A stretch of DNA of 50,893 nucleotides from JAFGWO01 sp965603295. GTDB taxonomy: Bacteria > BMS3Abin14. A program made the position numbers and the translations under genes. Positions 31,279 to 39,668 of the stretch are shown here, piece after piece. The first letter of the stretch is position 1; every line of letters starts with the position of its first letter. The notes beneath the pieces were generated by a model. That model did not search any database. It had not been told where the DNA came from and worked only from the letters and a program-made list of their open reading frames with translations. The stretch is taken from positions 1 to 50,893 of the forward strand of contig CBFDCL010000003.1 of the NCBI GenBank assembly GCA_965603295.1, in the 5' to 3' direction.

Positions 31279-32073
31279 ATGAAAAACTCTGCAGCACGAA
31301 ACTTTTTCGCCGTGTTTCTTCTCCTTGCCTTTTCAGGATGCCAGCCTGCGGGAGAACCTGTGGGACCACCTGTCCGCCTTGGTGAAGAGGTCAAGAATCT
31401 GGTGTCAGAATCCCTGGCCGGCCTCAAGGATCCCGTTACCCTCCACCTCTACGAAGGGGGGGGCGGGGAAACCGCCCAACGGGAAACCAGGGCCCTTCTT
31501 GAATTTGTGGCCGAAGCATCTCCCCAGGTCAGTCTTTCTTTTCACTCCCTGGAAGAGGGCCCTTCCGCGGCGGATTTCCGCTCATCCCTGGGTGTTTCCC
31601 ACGGACCGGTTGTCGCAATAGAGGGAACAGCGGACCGGGGGCCTTTTCTTTTTTACGGTTTCCCGGAACGCAAGGAACTCAAGCCCTTCCTGGACGGTGT
31701 CGTCATTGCGTCCGGCGTGACGGCAACCCTCCCGGCCGAAGTGGAGATTTTCCTCGCCGCCCTTCAAAGGGAGACCGTGATAAGGATCTTTACAGCACCG
31801 GACTGAAATTTCTGCCCCGAGCCGGTCCGGCTCGCCTATGCCTTTGCCTCCCGGAGCGACAAGGTGACTCCGCTTATCTTTGCGAGCCACCAATATTCGA
31901 AAGAAAGCCGGGATTTCGGGGTGGTGGCTGTTCCCAAGATCTGGGTCAACGACAAGATATTCATCGATGGAGCGGCCCCCACAAGGGAAATGATGAGCCT
32001 CACCCTGGCCGCCATGATCCGGCAGGCCCTGGACGAATCGGTTCCTAAAGGGAAATTCCGCGTCACGGAATAA
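31279..32073 (+). CDS. Selenocysteine-containing thioredoxin-fold lipoprotein (in-frame TGA)
   Basis: Read through the TGA at 31804-31806, this is a 264-residue protein in one frame to TAA at 32071. It has a lipoprotein signal (LLLAFSGC), a first thioredoxin-like half without cysteines (VTLHLYEGGGG; later PVVAIEGTADRGPFLFYGFP), then the second half IRIFTAPD-U-NFCPEPVRLAYAFA, with GVVAVPKIWVND carrying the cis-Pro. The TGA is codon 176, exactly the first position of the expected CXXC (U-N-F-C). The layout resembles two-domain protein disulfide oxidoreductases with a glutaredoxin-like active half. A SECIS-like hairpin follows. The ATG at 31279 gives a proper lipoprotein signal; its ribosome-binding site (AAAGG) is weak and a GTG lies 7 codons upstream. 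Likely an envelope redox enzyme. A nonsense mutation is the alternative. Confidence 0.85.
31804..31834 (+). promoter_or_regulatory. UGA codon with bacterial SECIS-like hairpin
   Basis: After the TGA, CGAGCC (31818-31823) pairs perfectly with GGCTCG (31829-31834), enclosing the loop GGTCC. The loop starts 17 bases after the UGA and opens with GGU. Bacterial SECIS elements need a short stem, a G in the first loop positions and a UGA-to-loop distance of about 16-37 bases, so this fits. SelB would bind the loop. Confidence 0.78.
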
Positions 32074-32238
32074 GAATTCGAGGTTTGAAAGTTTGAGAGT
32101 TTGAGGGTTCGGAGTGAAAACCAGGTCGAACGTCAAATGTCTAAAGTGTTTTCCTTTGGGCGCTGGTCCTTGGACTTTGGGTTGTTATTCCAATCACTAA
32201 TCACTAATCACTTTTCACTGATCACTAATCACGGATCA
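32074..32238. repeat. Intergenic tract of mixed short-word repeats
   Basis: It contains GTTTGAAAGTTTGAGAGTTTG words (32082-32110), CTTTGGGCGCTGG and TTGGACTTTGG words (32154-32182), then a run of eight or so AATCACT/GATCACT units (32190-32242). Three word families in one gap show that the tracts are mosaics. Confidence 0.7.
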
Positions 32239-33099
32239 CTAGTCATTTCTCACCAGCATTCTCTTCAGTTCCCCGGGGATTTCAATCTCCGGTCTCGCTC
32301 CCCTTTCCATGATCACCGCAGCAGCGAGTTCGTTTCCCATTGAGCCGCATTCGGCAACCTTTTTCCCCAGGTACAACCCGGCGAGAAAAGCCGCGGCAAA
32401 GGCATCCCCGCCCCCGGTCCGGTCCAACGGGTCCAGTTCGGGAGCGGTCACGTCCTGGACCTTTATCCCGTGCGAAACCACACATCCACCGCGAGGCAGG
32501 GTGATGGCAGCCAAAGGGGAATCCAGAGCCCTGATGCTTTCCCTCGGTTCGCTCATCCCAGTGAGATTCTTCGCCTCATCGGCGTTCAGGATGAATCCGT
32601 GGGCCATCCGGGCCATGTTGTCATCCCCAGCCCCGTGCCATCCGCAAATCACCGGGATTCCCCTTGAGAAAGCCTTCGCGGCATACCCGGCCCGCAACTT
32701 TTCGTGGGAACCAGAAAGGTATACCAGGCGGCACTCGTCCAGGAGCTCTGGATGGATATTTCCCTGGCGGTTGGCCCCCGGCGAGCGGATCATCCTTTTT
32801 TCACGGCCAAGGGAGAGGATCACCGCCAGACCGGATTCCCCCTTCACCCGGTCCACACCGGTGACAAGAACCCCCGCCGCCGCCAGGGAGGCAAGGTGCG
32901 CTTCCCCGAGCAGGTCGCTGCCCACCGCTCCGGCCAAAACCACTTGTACGCCCAGCCTCGCAAGCCACCAGGCTGTGTTGGCGCCGGAGCCCCCGAACCG
33001 GGCTTTGGCTTCGGTGCACTCCAGTTTCTCATGGGATTCAGGAAGTTTCTTCAGGGGAAACAGAATGTCGTAGTTTATGTTGCCGACGACTAGGATCAC
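32239..33099 (-). CDS. PfkB-family carbohydrate kinase
   Basis: A 286-residue ribokinase-like kinase. The first PfkB signature appears as ARFGGSGANTAWWLARLG near residue 33 and the second as DPLDRTGGGDAFAAAFLAGL near 224, where GGGDAF carries the catalytic Asp and anion hole. It phosphorylates a sugar or nucleoside in the cytoplasm; the substrate cannot be read, and the protein is slightly short for a ribokinase. Start codon is GTG at 33099 without a strong ribosome-binding site. Repeat-filled gaps lie on both sides, so it is probably transcribed alone. Confidence 0.87.
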   Translation of the reverse strand: MILVVGNINYDILFPLKKLPESHEKLECTEAKARFGGSGANTAWWLARLGVQVVLAGAVGSDLLGEAHLASLAAAGVLVTGVDRVKGESGLAVILSLGREKRMIRSPGANRQGNIHPELLDECRLVYLSGSHEKLRAGYAAKAFSRGIPVICGWHGAGDDNMARMAHGFILNADEAKNLTGMSEPRESIRALDSPLAAITLPRGGCVVSHGIKVQDVTAPELDPLDRTGGGDAFAAAFLAGLYLGKKVAECGSMGNELAAAVIMERGARPEIEIPGELKRMLVRND

Positions 33100-33309
33100 G
33101 GAGACCGTCCAATGTCAAACGTCCAACGTCCAACGTTTAATGTTTAATGTTTAACAAAATCTAAGCGACGCCCTAAATCTATTACCCTTTTCATTTTTTT
33201 CCGCACCTACCACATTTCTTGGTAAAAAAGATCTGACTATTCAAAGGAGGGTCTAACCTGCATTCACGTTAAACGTTGGAGGTTTGATATTGGACGTTGG
33301 ACCTTTTTT

Positions 33310-34053
33310 TCATCTAGCAACGACGAAGGCGCTACCAAACTCTCCAGCCCCCAGGAGCTTGTCCCTGAACCGTTCAGCTTCCTCTCGCGTCTGAAATCGC
33401 CCGACACGCACCCGGAAGAAAACTTCATCCCCCCGATCGAAAAGGGTGATGTCCGCGGCCCCGTAGGTTTGCTTCGATTCGGCGGCCAGCCTCTGGGCGT
33501 TTTCCTTGACGGTGAACGCCCCTACCTGGATGGAAAAAGAACCGCTGCTGTAATCCGACCGAGGCCTGAGGGTCACCCCGGATCTTCCGCGGAACACCTC
33601 CTCGCCGAGGGCCGTCACGGTCACTCTGGCCACCCCCTCATCGAGCATGTCGAGCTGCCGGGCTCCCGCTTTGGAGAGATCCAGGACCCTGTTGTCCACA
33701 AAAGGTCCCCGGTCATTGACTTTCACCACCACTGAATCGCCGCGCCCATCGGTCCTTTTCACCTTGACATAAGTTCCCAGGGGGAGAGTCCGGTGGGCCG
33801 CCGTGAACTTCTCCATGTCGTAAACTTCACCGCTGGCTGTTTTGCGTCCGTGGAACTTTTTTCCGTACCAGGAGGCCATGCCGGTTTCCACATACCCCTT
33901 CGAAGTGCCCTTGACCCGGTAGGTCTGACCTCCCATCACGTATTCCTGCTTCGTTTCGGGCGAAACAGGGGGCACGGAGGGGGACGGAACTGTCGCACAA
34001 CCGACAAACAAAACCAGCAAGGATGCCATCAATAAGTGTTTTACGTTTCTCAT
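33310..34053 (-). CDS. rlpA: RlpA lytic transglycosylase with SPOR domain
   Basis: A 247-residue lipoprotein (LLVLFVGC lipobox). The double-psi beta-barrel domain, about residues 55-150, has GMASWYGKKFHGRKTASGE with the active-site His, and VVVKVNDRGPFVDNRVLDLS with the catalytic Asp. The C-terminal 75 residues form a SPOR domain (SFSIQVGAFTVKENAQRLA) that binds denuded peptidoglycan at the division septum. RlpA cleaves glycan strands lacking peptide stems and helps daughter cells separate. Repeats fill the gap upstream of the sugar kinase gene. Confidence 0.92.
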   Translation of the reverse strand: MRNVKHLLMASLLVLFVGCATVPSPSVPPVSPETKQEYVMGGQTYRVKGTSKGYVETGMASWYGKKFHGRKTASGEVYDMEKFTAAHRTLPLGTYVKVKRTDGRGDSVVVKVNDRGPFVDNRVLDLSKAGARQLDMLDEGVARVTVTALGEEVFRGRSGVTLRPRSDYSSGSFSIQVGAFTVKENAQRLAAESKQTYGAADITLFDRGDEVFFRVRVGRFQTREEAERFRDKLLGAGEFGSAFVVAR

Positions 34054-34297
34054 TCTGTCATCTTCCGGGTTTCACGGAAAACTCTCGCTTTCCCACGTCT
34101 GTTCAGAAAAACCAAGGACTATTCAAGATTCAAAAAAGATCCAGTAACCTGTGACTGGTAAATTGGAAAAACCTAAAAACCAGAACTCGGCGGACTAAAC
34201 CAATCGGTAATCACCGATTACCAATCACGGATTTCCCCCGTGTCGCCGTGTCGTCGCATCTCCGCCTCGCCGCGCCAAACCTCCGGCACCTGGTACG

Positions 34298-34915
34298 TTA
34301 TTCTACAACCGTTACCTTCTCCATCACCACAGATTCCAAAGGAACGTCCCCGAAACCTTTGACGGTTCCCGTTTCAACCCCACCGATAGCCTTGACCACA
34401 TCCATACCTTCGACCACTTTGCCAAAGACCGCGTACCCGAAACCGGACGGCGACTTGTCCTTGTGATCCAGGAACCCGTTGTCCACCAGGTTGATGAAGA
34501 ACTGGGACGTGGCGCTGTTGACAACGGACGTGCGCGCCATGGCAAGGGTTCCCGCCAGGTTCCTCAACCCGTTGGAAGCCTCGTTTTCTATGGCCGGCTT
34601 CCCATCCTTCATCCCCATGTCGGAGGTGAATCCGCCGCCCTGGATCATGAAACCGTCGATTACCCGATGGAAGATGGTTCCATCGTAGAACCCCTCTTTG
34701 GCGTAAGCCAGAAAATTTTGGACCGTAACGGGCGCGTTCTCGCCATCGAGTTCGGCCACAATGACTCCTTTTGAAGTTTCGATCCTCACGGTGGTCATCT
34801 TTCCTCCCTTCGCTTCCTTCACGTTTTGAACATCCCCGGCTCGGGAATACTCCGGGGAGAAGAGCATTGCCAGGGCTGCCATTACCGATAGTACAAAAAT
34901 AAAAAACCTTTTCAT
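34298..34915 (-). CDS. Exported cyclophilin-type peptidyl-prolyl isomerase
   Basis: A 205-residue protein with a signal peptide (MKRFFIFVLSVMAALAMLFS, cleavage near SRAG) and a bacterial cyclophilin domain: FHRVIDGFMIQGG holds the catalytic Arg, QFFINLVDNGFLD and GYAVFGKVVEGMDVV follow. It isomerises X-Pro bonds in periplasmic proteins, like E. coli PpiA. GGAGG lies 9 bases before the ATG. It is probably monocistronic. No link to the cytochrome locus is apparent beyond the same compartment. Confidence 0.92.
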   Translation of the reverse strand: MKRFFIFVLSVMAALAMLFSPEYSRAGDVQNVKEAKGGKMTTVRIETSKGVIVAELDGENAPVTVQNFLAYAKEGFYDGTIFHRVIDGFMIQGGGFTSDMGMKDGKPAIENEASNGLRNLAGTLAMARTSVVNSATSQFFINLVDNGFLDHKDKSPSGFGYAVFGKVVEGMDVVKAIGGVETGTVKGFGDVPLESVVMEKVTVVE

Positions 34916-35040
34916 AGATCGTTACCTCCACACAAAGTCAGGGTGTTCGCAGGTTTGGGAATCTGGATCGGCTGTAAAAAACGGTTTTCTTGATCCAATC
35001 TACTCGAAACGTTCCCATTTTTCTATCTGGCCCTCACCCC

Positions 35041-36012
35041 TTAACCCTTTTTCTTCTTTATTTTCACCTTGGCCTTTACCAACCCGTAGATCACACGGTT
35101 AACGGGGACAGGGATAGCGTACTTTTCCGCCCTTCTGATCACTTCTCCGGTTATCCCCTCGATCTCCGTCTCGCGTCCTTTCTCCATATCCTGGAGCATG
35201 GAACTGTGATGGGAACGGGTCGCCGGGAGGAGCCGACCGAAAAAATGGACCAGGTATTCCTTCTCATCTTCCCATTGGAGGTCCGTTTCCCGGCAAGCTA
35301 CCTGGAAAGCTTCACAAATGGAATCCTCAAGGAGGGACCGGGCGTTCTCCTCGTTTCCCAACTCTCCATAAGGAACCTCCAGCAGGGAGGAAAGGGGATT
35401 CAACCCCACGTTATAGAGCACTTTTCCCCACAAAGCGGAATCAATGTTATCCGTGAAACGGGTCGTTATCCCACACCGGGTCAGAACATTCGCCAACTCC
35501 TCCCCGGCCGCGATACCGGCATCGGTGGAAGGGCCGCCAATGAGCACGCTGTCCGCCCAGACCGAGACGAACACCGTGCCCGGTTCCCTGGATTCCACAC
35601 CGAAGATGACCCTCCCGCCGAAGCTGACATGCCGGTCGAAGACCTCACGGATCTTTTCCAGGTTTCCAAGACCGTTCTGCATGGACACTACGAGGGTATC
35701 ACTGCCCATCAGGCCGGAAGAGGCAAGATCCCGAACGGCCGCTGCCGTGACGTTGGACTTGACACAGATAAGTACCGCGGAAACAGGGGGGTCGCCGGGC
35801 ACCTCCTCCAGAGAAGTCCATATTCCTTCGGGCCGGACCACGTGATCCCCGAGAAGCCCCTCGATGTGAAGACCATTTTCCCTGACGGCCTCCATATGCG
35901 CCGGCCGGCCCACCAGGTCCACCCGGTGCCCGCCGTGGGCCAGCATCCCCCCGAAAACACTGCCAATGGCGCCGGCGCCGTAGATGATGAAACGTTTAGA
36001 TCTCTCTGTCAT
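35041..36012 (-). CDS. panE: 2-dehydropantoate 2-reductase
   Basis: A 323-residue ketopantoate reductase. The N-terminal NADPH loop is IIYGAGAIGSVFGGMLA (residues 8-24). The substrate-binding Lys appears in LICVKSNVTAAA near 87, a second conserved Lys in LWGKVLYNVGLNPLS near 193, and a C-terminal helical domain follows. It reduces ketopantoate to pantoate in coenzyme A biosynthesis. Family members also include other 2-oxoacid reductases, so specificity is probable, not certain. It ends in a Lys-rich stretch (KAKVKIKKKKG). Confidence 0.87.
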   Translation of the reverse strand: MTERSKRFIIYGAGAIGSVFGGMLAHGGHRVDLVGRPAHMEAVRENGLHIEGLLGDHVVRPEGIWTSLEEVPGDPPVSAVLICVKSNVTAAAVRDLASSGLMGSDTLVVSMQNGLGNLEKIREVFDRHVSFGGRVIFGVESREPGTVFVSVWADSVLIGGPSTDAGIAAGEELANVLTRCGITTRFTDNIDSALWGKVLYNVGLNPLSSLLEVPYGELGNEENARSLLEDSICEAFQVACRETDLQWEDEKEYLVHFFGRLLPATRSHHSSMLQDMEKGRETEIEGITGEVIRRAEKYAIPVPVNRVIYGLVKAKVKIKKKKG

Positions 36013-36160
36013 AATAAATTCACTCTCTCATAGTCGTTTCATCATCTCGCGACACGAAGACACGGGGATGGGGAGACACGGAGAATGATCTTGATTCCGT
36101 ATTCCCGAATTTTCTTATCCTTGTTTTTCCCGGCGTCTCCGGGTCTCCGCATCAAACATT

Positions 36161-36448
36161 TTACTTCTTGGTCAGCTTCTTCCACAGATCCTCCGCCGCA
36201 TCTTTTGTTCCGGCTGGATCTTTCTCATCCGCGGAATTGGCTTCAATTCCGTGGTACCATTCGCAGAAATTCCGGGCCTGTGGATCGCCGGTTTTTTCGG
36301 CGGCCGGTTCCGTACAGTGGCCCCCGGACCAGAAACGGCAGTGAACGCAGGAATGCAGCCAGGCATCGCAGGAGGGGCACGTTTCCCGAAATCCAACCTT
36401 TTCAACAATATCGATCCTGGTTCCACAGTTGAAGCAGGAGATTTTCAT
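36161..36448 (-). CDS. Small zinc-ribbon-like protein
   Basis: A 95-residue protein with several Cys pairs: CFNC (5-8), CPSC (24-27), CVHC (34-37), then further Cys residues at about 46 and 62. This suggests one or two bound zinc ions. A conserved RNFCEWYHGI motif follows and the C-terminus is charged. I do not know its function; similar small proteins occur in other Desulfobacterota. Its ATG overlaps the stop of the methyltransferase gene (ATGA), so both are made from one transcript, which hints at an RNA-related role. Confidence 0.75.
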   Translation of the reverse strand: MKISCFNCGTRIDIVEKVGFRETCPSCDAWLHSCVHCRFWSGGHCTEPAAEKTGDPQARNFCEWYHGIEANSADEKDPAGTKDAAEDLWKKLTKK

Positions 36449-37092
36449 TTTCGTGCCTCCAGCTCCGCCAGAACAAGTTCAACGTTCCGCACCGAATTCC
36501 TGACCCACAGATCCAGGATCTTCTCCACTTTTTCACCGGAGATCCTTTCGATATCCCCCTCCCGGTCTTTCTTTCGCAGAACGCGATAGAGGATGATTCC
36601 AGCCGCCACCGAAACGTTTAAACTCTGGGAAAAACCAGCCATGGGAACAGCCACGAAACCGTCCACCTGTTTCAGAACCTCATCACTGGCCCCTTCCAGT
36701 TCATTGGAAAAGACCAGAGCCATTTTCCCCGTGCAATCCAGCTGTTCCAGAGGAACAGCTTTCTCAGCAAGGGCTCCCGCAAGAATGCGAAACCCCTCTT
36801 CCCTTAGCATTGAAAAACAGGAACTCACTGTCGGGTGACGCCTGATCGTTAGCCAGCGGTGACATCCCTGCGTCACGGTCCGGAAAACCTTCCCCTCCCC
36901 CGGCTGGGGGACCACATGGACCTCCTGAATCCCGAAAGATTCGCAGGTTCTCAGGATGGCACTTAAATTGTGGACCTTGTGGAGATTCTCAAAGACAACC
37001 GTCACGTTGGCGACACGTTTTCCGAGAACTTCCCGGAGGCGGTCCAGACGATCGGGGGTGAGTAAGGATTCGAGCTGTTTGCGATCACTCAT
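36445..37092 (-). CDS. trmH: TrmH-type tRNA 2'-O-methyltransferase (SpoU family)
   Basis: A 215-residue SPOUT methyltransferase. NLHKVHNLSAILRTCESFGIQ near residue 38 is motif 1 with the catalytic Arg, LVFSNELEGAS near 127 is motif 2, and VAVPMAGFSQSLNVSVAAGIILY near 147 is motif 3 forming the knot. TrmH methylates the ribose of G18 in tRNA; related members modify rRNA, so the site is not certain. The ATG at 37092 is chosen; the frame also opens at a TTG at 37110, but that stretch is an AATTTGAAATTTG repeat word. The stop overlaps the small zinc protein gene. Confidence 0.88.
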   Translation of the reverse strand: MSDRKQLESLLTPDRLDRLREVLGKRVANVTVVFENLHKVHNLSAILRTCESFGIQEVHVVPQPGEGKVFRTVTQGCHRWLTIRRHPTVSSCFSMLREEGFRILAGALAEKAVPLEQLDCTGKMALVFSNELEGASDEVLKQVDGFVAVPMAGFSQSLNVSVAAGIILYRVLRKKDREGDIERISGEKVEKILDLWVRNSVRNVELVLAELEARK

Positions 37093-37291
37093 GGCAAATT
37101 TCAAATTCAAGATTCAAGAAAACTATTTCAAATTTCATAAAGAACCCGGATTCGAGGAAAGAGGCGAAAGGCGTATTTCCTTCTGGCTTCTTGATTCCGA
37201 ACCCGCAGCTCTCAAACTTTCAAACTTCAAACTCTCAAACATCGGGCCGCCACCAACCACCGTTTCTGATTCTCAATCCTCAATTTTCTCT

Positions 37292-38155
37292 TCACCATTT
37301 CATTACCACCATATCCCCCACTTCCCCGCCGATCTGCCGGGCTGCCAGGGAACATTTGATCACAAAGAGCATAAAGATCCGTCCTTCGCGGGGCAATTCG
37401 CTGAGGGTTTCGAAATTCCCCTGCCCCTTGGAAATAATCAGGTCGGCCTCCAGGAAAAGTTGTTGAAACTCCCGGGAACATTCGCCGGGAATGGTGCCCG
37501 GAATGGTTGTGCCCGTGCTCACCACCTCGGCATGGAGCCCTATACCCGCCAGGACCGCGTCCTGGATCGTGGCATCGTTGATGATGGCTCCCCCCCTGGC
37601 CGCATAGACCAATCTGTCCTTTTTCAACATGGACAGAAGGGGACGGTCAAGGACCGTTTCACCGGCATTGTCACCGATAAACAGGATCGTACCGGCGGCT
37701 GCTCCAGCCTGGCGCAAAGGCCGCATGTCGTTGATAAAGATCTCCTGGTCGAGATATTTCCGGACGGCGTCGTCGATATCGATCCCGCTGTCAGCACTTC
37801 TCCCCGTCCCGAAATCGATGACGTTCCCGGCAATGGAGATCCGAACTGCCGCTTCGAAAGGATCGGGGGCATTTTCCACCATGGACATGACGGTTGGAAG
37901 CAGCTTGAGCGCCTCCCTGGTGTACTGGATTTTCCTGGGAAGCCAGGGATCGGAGGATTGACACATGGTGCCGGTCATCCGGTAAAGGGGAGCGCTTATC
38001 TCCGGGGGGCTTAGCTGCGTGTCCCAGATCTCCCCAAGCTTCTTTTCCGCTTCCCGGACGACCTCTTGAACGGATATCTCATCCAGCCCAGTTATGCGGG
38101 CGGTGGATTCCATCTGCCGGATCAGGCAGGGTCTGCAGTCCTCCTGGATCTTCAT
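37292..38155 (-). CDS. DUF89 (damage-control phosphatase) family protein
   Basis: A 287-residue DUF89 protein. Its N-terminus MKIQEDCRPCLIRQ carries the CxxC found in the prokaryotic subgroup, the metal site is LFIGDNAGETVLDRP near residue 160, and IISKGQGNFETLSE near 243 is the conserved active-site strand. The family dephosphorylates damaged sugar-phosphate or pantetheine-phosphate metabolites using divalent metal. The ATG at 38155 starts at the conserved sequence; a TTG at 38197 would add 14 residues without support. Neither start has a clear ribosome-binding site. Confidence 0.87.
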   Translation of the reverse strand: MKIQEDCRPCLIRQMESTARITGLDEISVQEVVREAEKKLGEIWDTQLSPPEISAPLYRMTGTMCQSSDPWLPRKIQYTREALKLLPTVMSMVENAPDPFEAAVRISIAGNVIDFGTGRSADSGIDIDDAVRKYLDQEIFINDMRPLRQAGAAAGTILFIGDNAGETVLDRPLLSMLKKDRLVYAARGGAIINDATIQDAVLAGIGLHAEVVSTGTTIPGTIPGECSREFQQLFLEADLIISKGQGNFETLSELPREGRIFMLFVIKCSLAARQIGGEVGDMVVMKW

Positions 38156-38197
38156 GACCGCGTGATTGTAATGGGGAGCCGTGCTTATGTCCAACAA

Positions 38198-38258
38198 TTA
38201 GAGTTTGAGAGTTTGAAAGTTTGAGAGTTTGAGAGTTTGAAAGTTTGAGAGTTTGGAG
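38198..38258. repeat. GTTTGAAA/GTTTGAGA tandem tract
   Basis: About eight tandem 8-base units alternating GTTTGAGA and GTTTGAAA, directly before GTGCAC element copy B. The same word precedes copy A near 22590-22620. Confidence 0.75.
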
Positions 38259-38335
38259 TTGCGGTTTTTACATCAGTGCACTCGTGCACCGGTGCACATG
38301 TGCACTTTACCAATTCTGAGATTTGAGATCTGAGA
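38259..38335. repeat. GTGCAC element, copy B
   Basis: A 77-base copy of the element at 22691-22759, sharing both flanks with only a few mismatches and holding one extra 8-base unit (CTCGTGCA) in the palindromic core. The T-run after the core is shortened to CTTTACC, so it is a poorer terminator than copy A. Confidence 0.75.
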
Positions 38336-38363
38336 CTGAAAGATTAGATATGGGTTTCAATGA

Positions 38364-39641
38364 TCACTCATGATCTTTCTGGCATTCCAGCCGGGCGGTT
38401 TCCACGCGCACCCTTTTTATCTGCTTTTCATCGGAACTCAGCACGGTGAACTTGAGTTTCCCCATAACCACTGTCTCTCCGACAGCGGGGACCTTCCCTG
38501 TGATCTCCATGATGAGACCGCCAACGGTTTTGGATGGCACCTGGGCTGTCCAGCCCGGGAAGATCCTCCCGAGGTCGTCGAGGGGCGTGCGTCCTGAAGC
38601 CTCCAGAGCCCCTGAGGGGAGTTTTTTCATCATGACGACCTCACGGTCATACTCATCCTGAATGTCCCCCACAAGCTCTTCAAGGACATCCTCCAGGGTA
38701 ATGATGCCTTCTGTCCCTCCGAACTCGTCCACAACGATTGCGAGGTGGATCCGCCTTTTCTGGAACTCCCTGATCACCTGCCCCAACTGGGCGCTCTCCG
38801 GAACGAAATAGGGAGGGTGAAGGTTGTCCACCAGATGGAACTCCTCCGGTTCGTTTTCCTTGTTCACCAAAAGGTCTTTAACGTGGAAAATCCCCGCCAT
38901 TTCATCCAGGTTCTCCCTGTACACGGGAAGGCGGCTGTGACCACTTCTGTCCGCCAAATCGATGATCCCGCCAAGATCCTCGCAAAGTTCAAGAGCCACC
39001 ATTTGCGTCCTCGGTACCATGGCATCCTTGACCGTCTTGTGCTGAAAGCGGATAACCCTGTCGATCAGGTGAGCGGGGTATCGGTCAATTCCCCCTTCCT
39101 GGGCGCTCAGGGCAACGAGGATCTGAAGTTCATCCGCCTGGATCGTCGCAAAATCCTCATCCGGGTCGCCACCGGTCAAACGGATAAGAACATGCGTTAT
39201 GCCCATGAAGATGCGGGTCAGGGGCCAGGTGAGGTAATAGAAAACAGCCAGGGACCAGGCGGCCACGATCACGAACCGCTCCGCGTATTTCCTGGCCACC
39301 ACTTTGGGGGTGATCTCCCCGAAAATGAGGATGAAAAGGGTCATGAGCCCCACCGCCACGGCGATTCCCCTGCTGGCAAATACTTTAGTGGCGATACTGG
39401 TTGCCAGGGCGGAGGCGAAGATGTTGACGAGGTTGTTGCCGATGAGGATGGAGATCAGCAGGGCACTGGGGTTTTCGACCCAGATTCTAAGCGGGTCCGG
39501 TTTCCGGTCCCTCGTCTGGATCAACGCATGAAATTTGGCTTTTGACAGGCTGACAAAGGCCGTCTCAGACCCCGAGAAGAAACCCGAAAGGACCAGGCAT
39601 GTCAATATGGTGACCCACTCCCAGGTGGGGACGCTTTCCAT
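38364..39641 (-). CDS. CNNM/CorC-family membrane protein with CBS pair
   Basis: A 425-residue protein: a DUF21/CNNM membrane domain with four helices in residues 1-150, carrying the hallmark SGFFSGSETAFVSLSKAK; a CBS pair about 195-325 (VPRTQMVALELCE; IVVDEFGGTEGIITLEDVLEELVGDI); and a C-terminal CorC/HlyC domain (about 340-420). These proteins are implicated in Mg2+ or Co2+ efflux or resistance, and older annotations call them hemolysins. The ATG at 39641 has only a weak ribosome-binding site. It follows the LOG-family gene by 27 bases and is probably cotranscribed with it. Confidence 0.9.
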   Translation of the reverse strand: MESVPTWEWVTILTCLVLSGFFSGSETAFVSLSKAKFHALIQTRDRKPDPLRIWVENPSALLISILIGNNLVNIFASALATSIATKVFASRGIAVAVGLMTLFILIFGEITPKVVARKYAERFVIVAAWSLAVFYYLTWPLTRIFMGITHVLIRLTGGDPDEDFATIQADELQILVALSAQEGGIDRYPAHLIDRVIRFQHKTVKDAMVPRTQMVALELCEDLGGIIDLADRSGHSRLPVYRENLDEMAGIFHVKDLLVNKENEPEEFHLVDNLHPPYFVPESAQLGQVIREFQKRRIHLAIVVDEFGGTEGIITLEDVLEELVGDIQDEYDREVVMMKKLPSGALEASGRTPLDDLGRIFPGWTAQVPSKTVGGLIMEITGKVPAVGETVVMGKLKFTVLSSDEKQIKRVRVETARLECQKDHE

Positions 39642-39668
39642 TTCCGTTTACTGTATCACCGTGGACCT

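Noticed and set aside
31258..31806. Reading the thioredoxin-fold gene as a short protein ending at TGA plus a separate downstream frame
   Set aside because: Both parts are in the same frame, the TGA replaces the first active-site Cys, and a SECIS-like hairpin follows, so one selenoprotein is the simpler reading.
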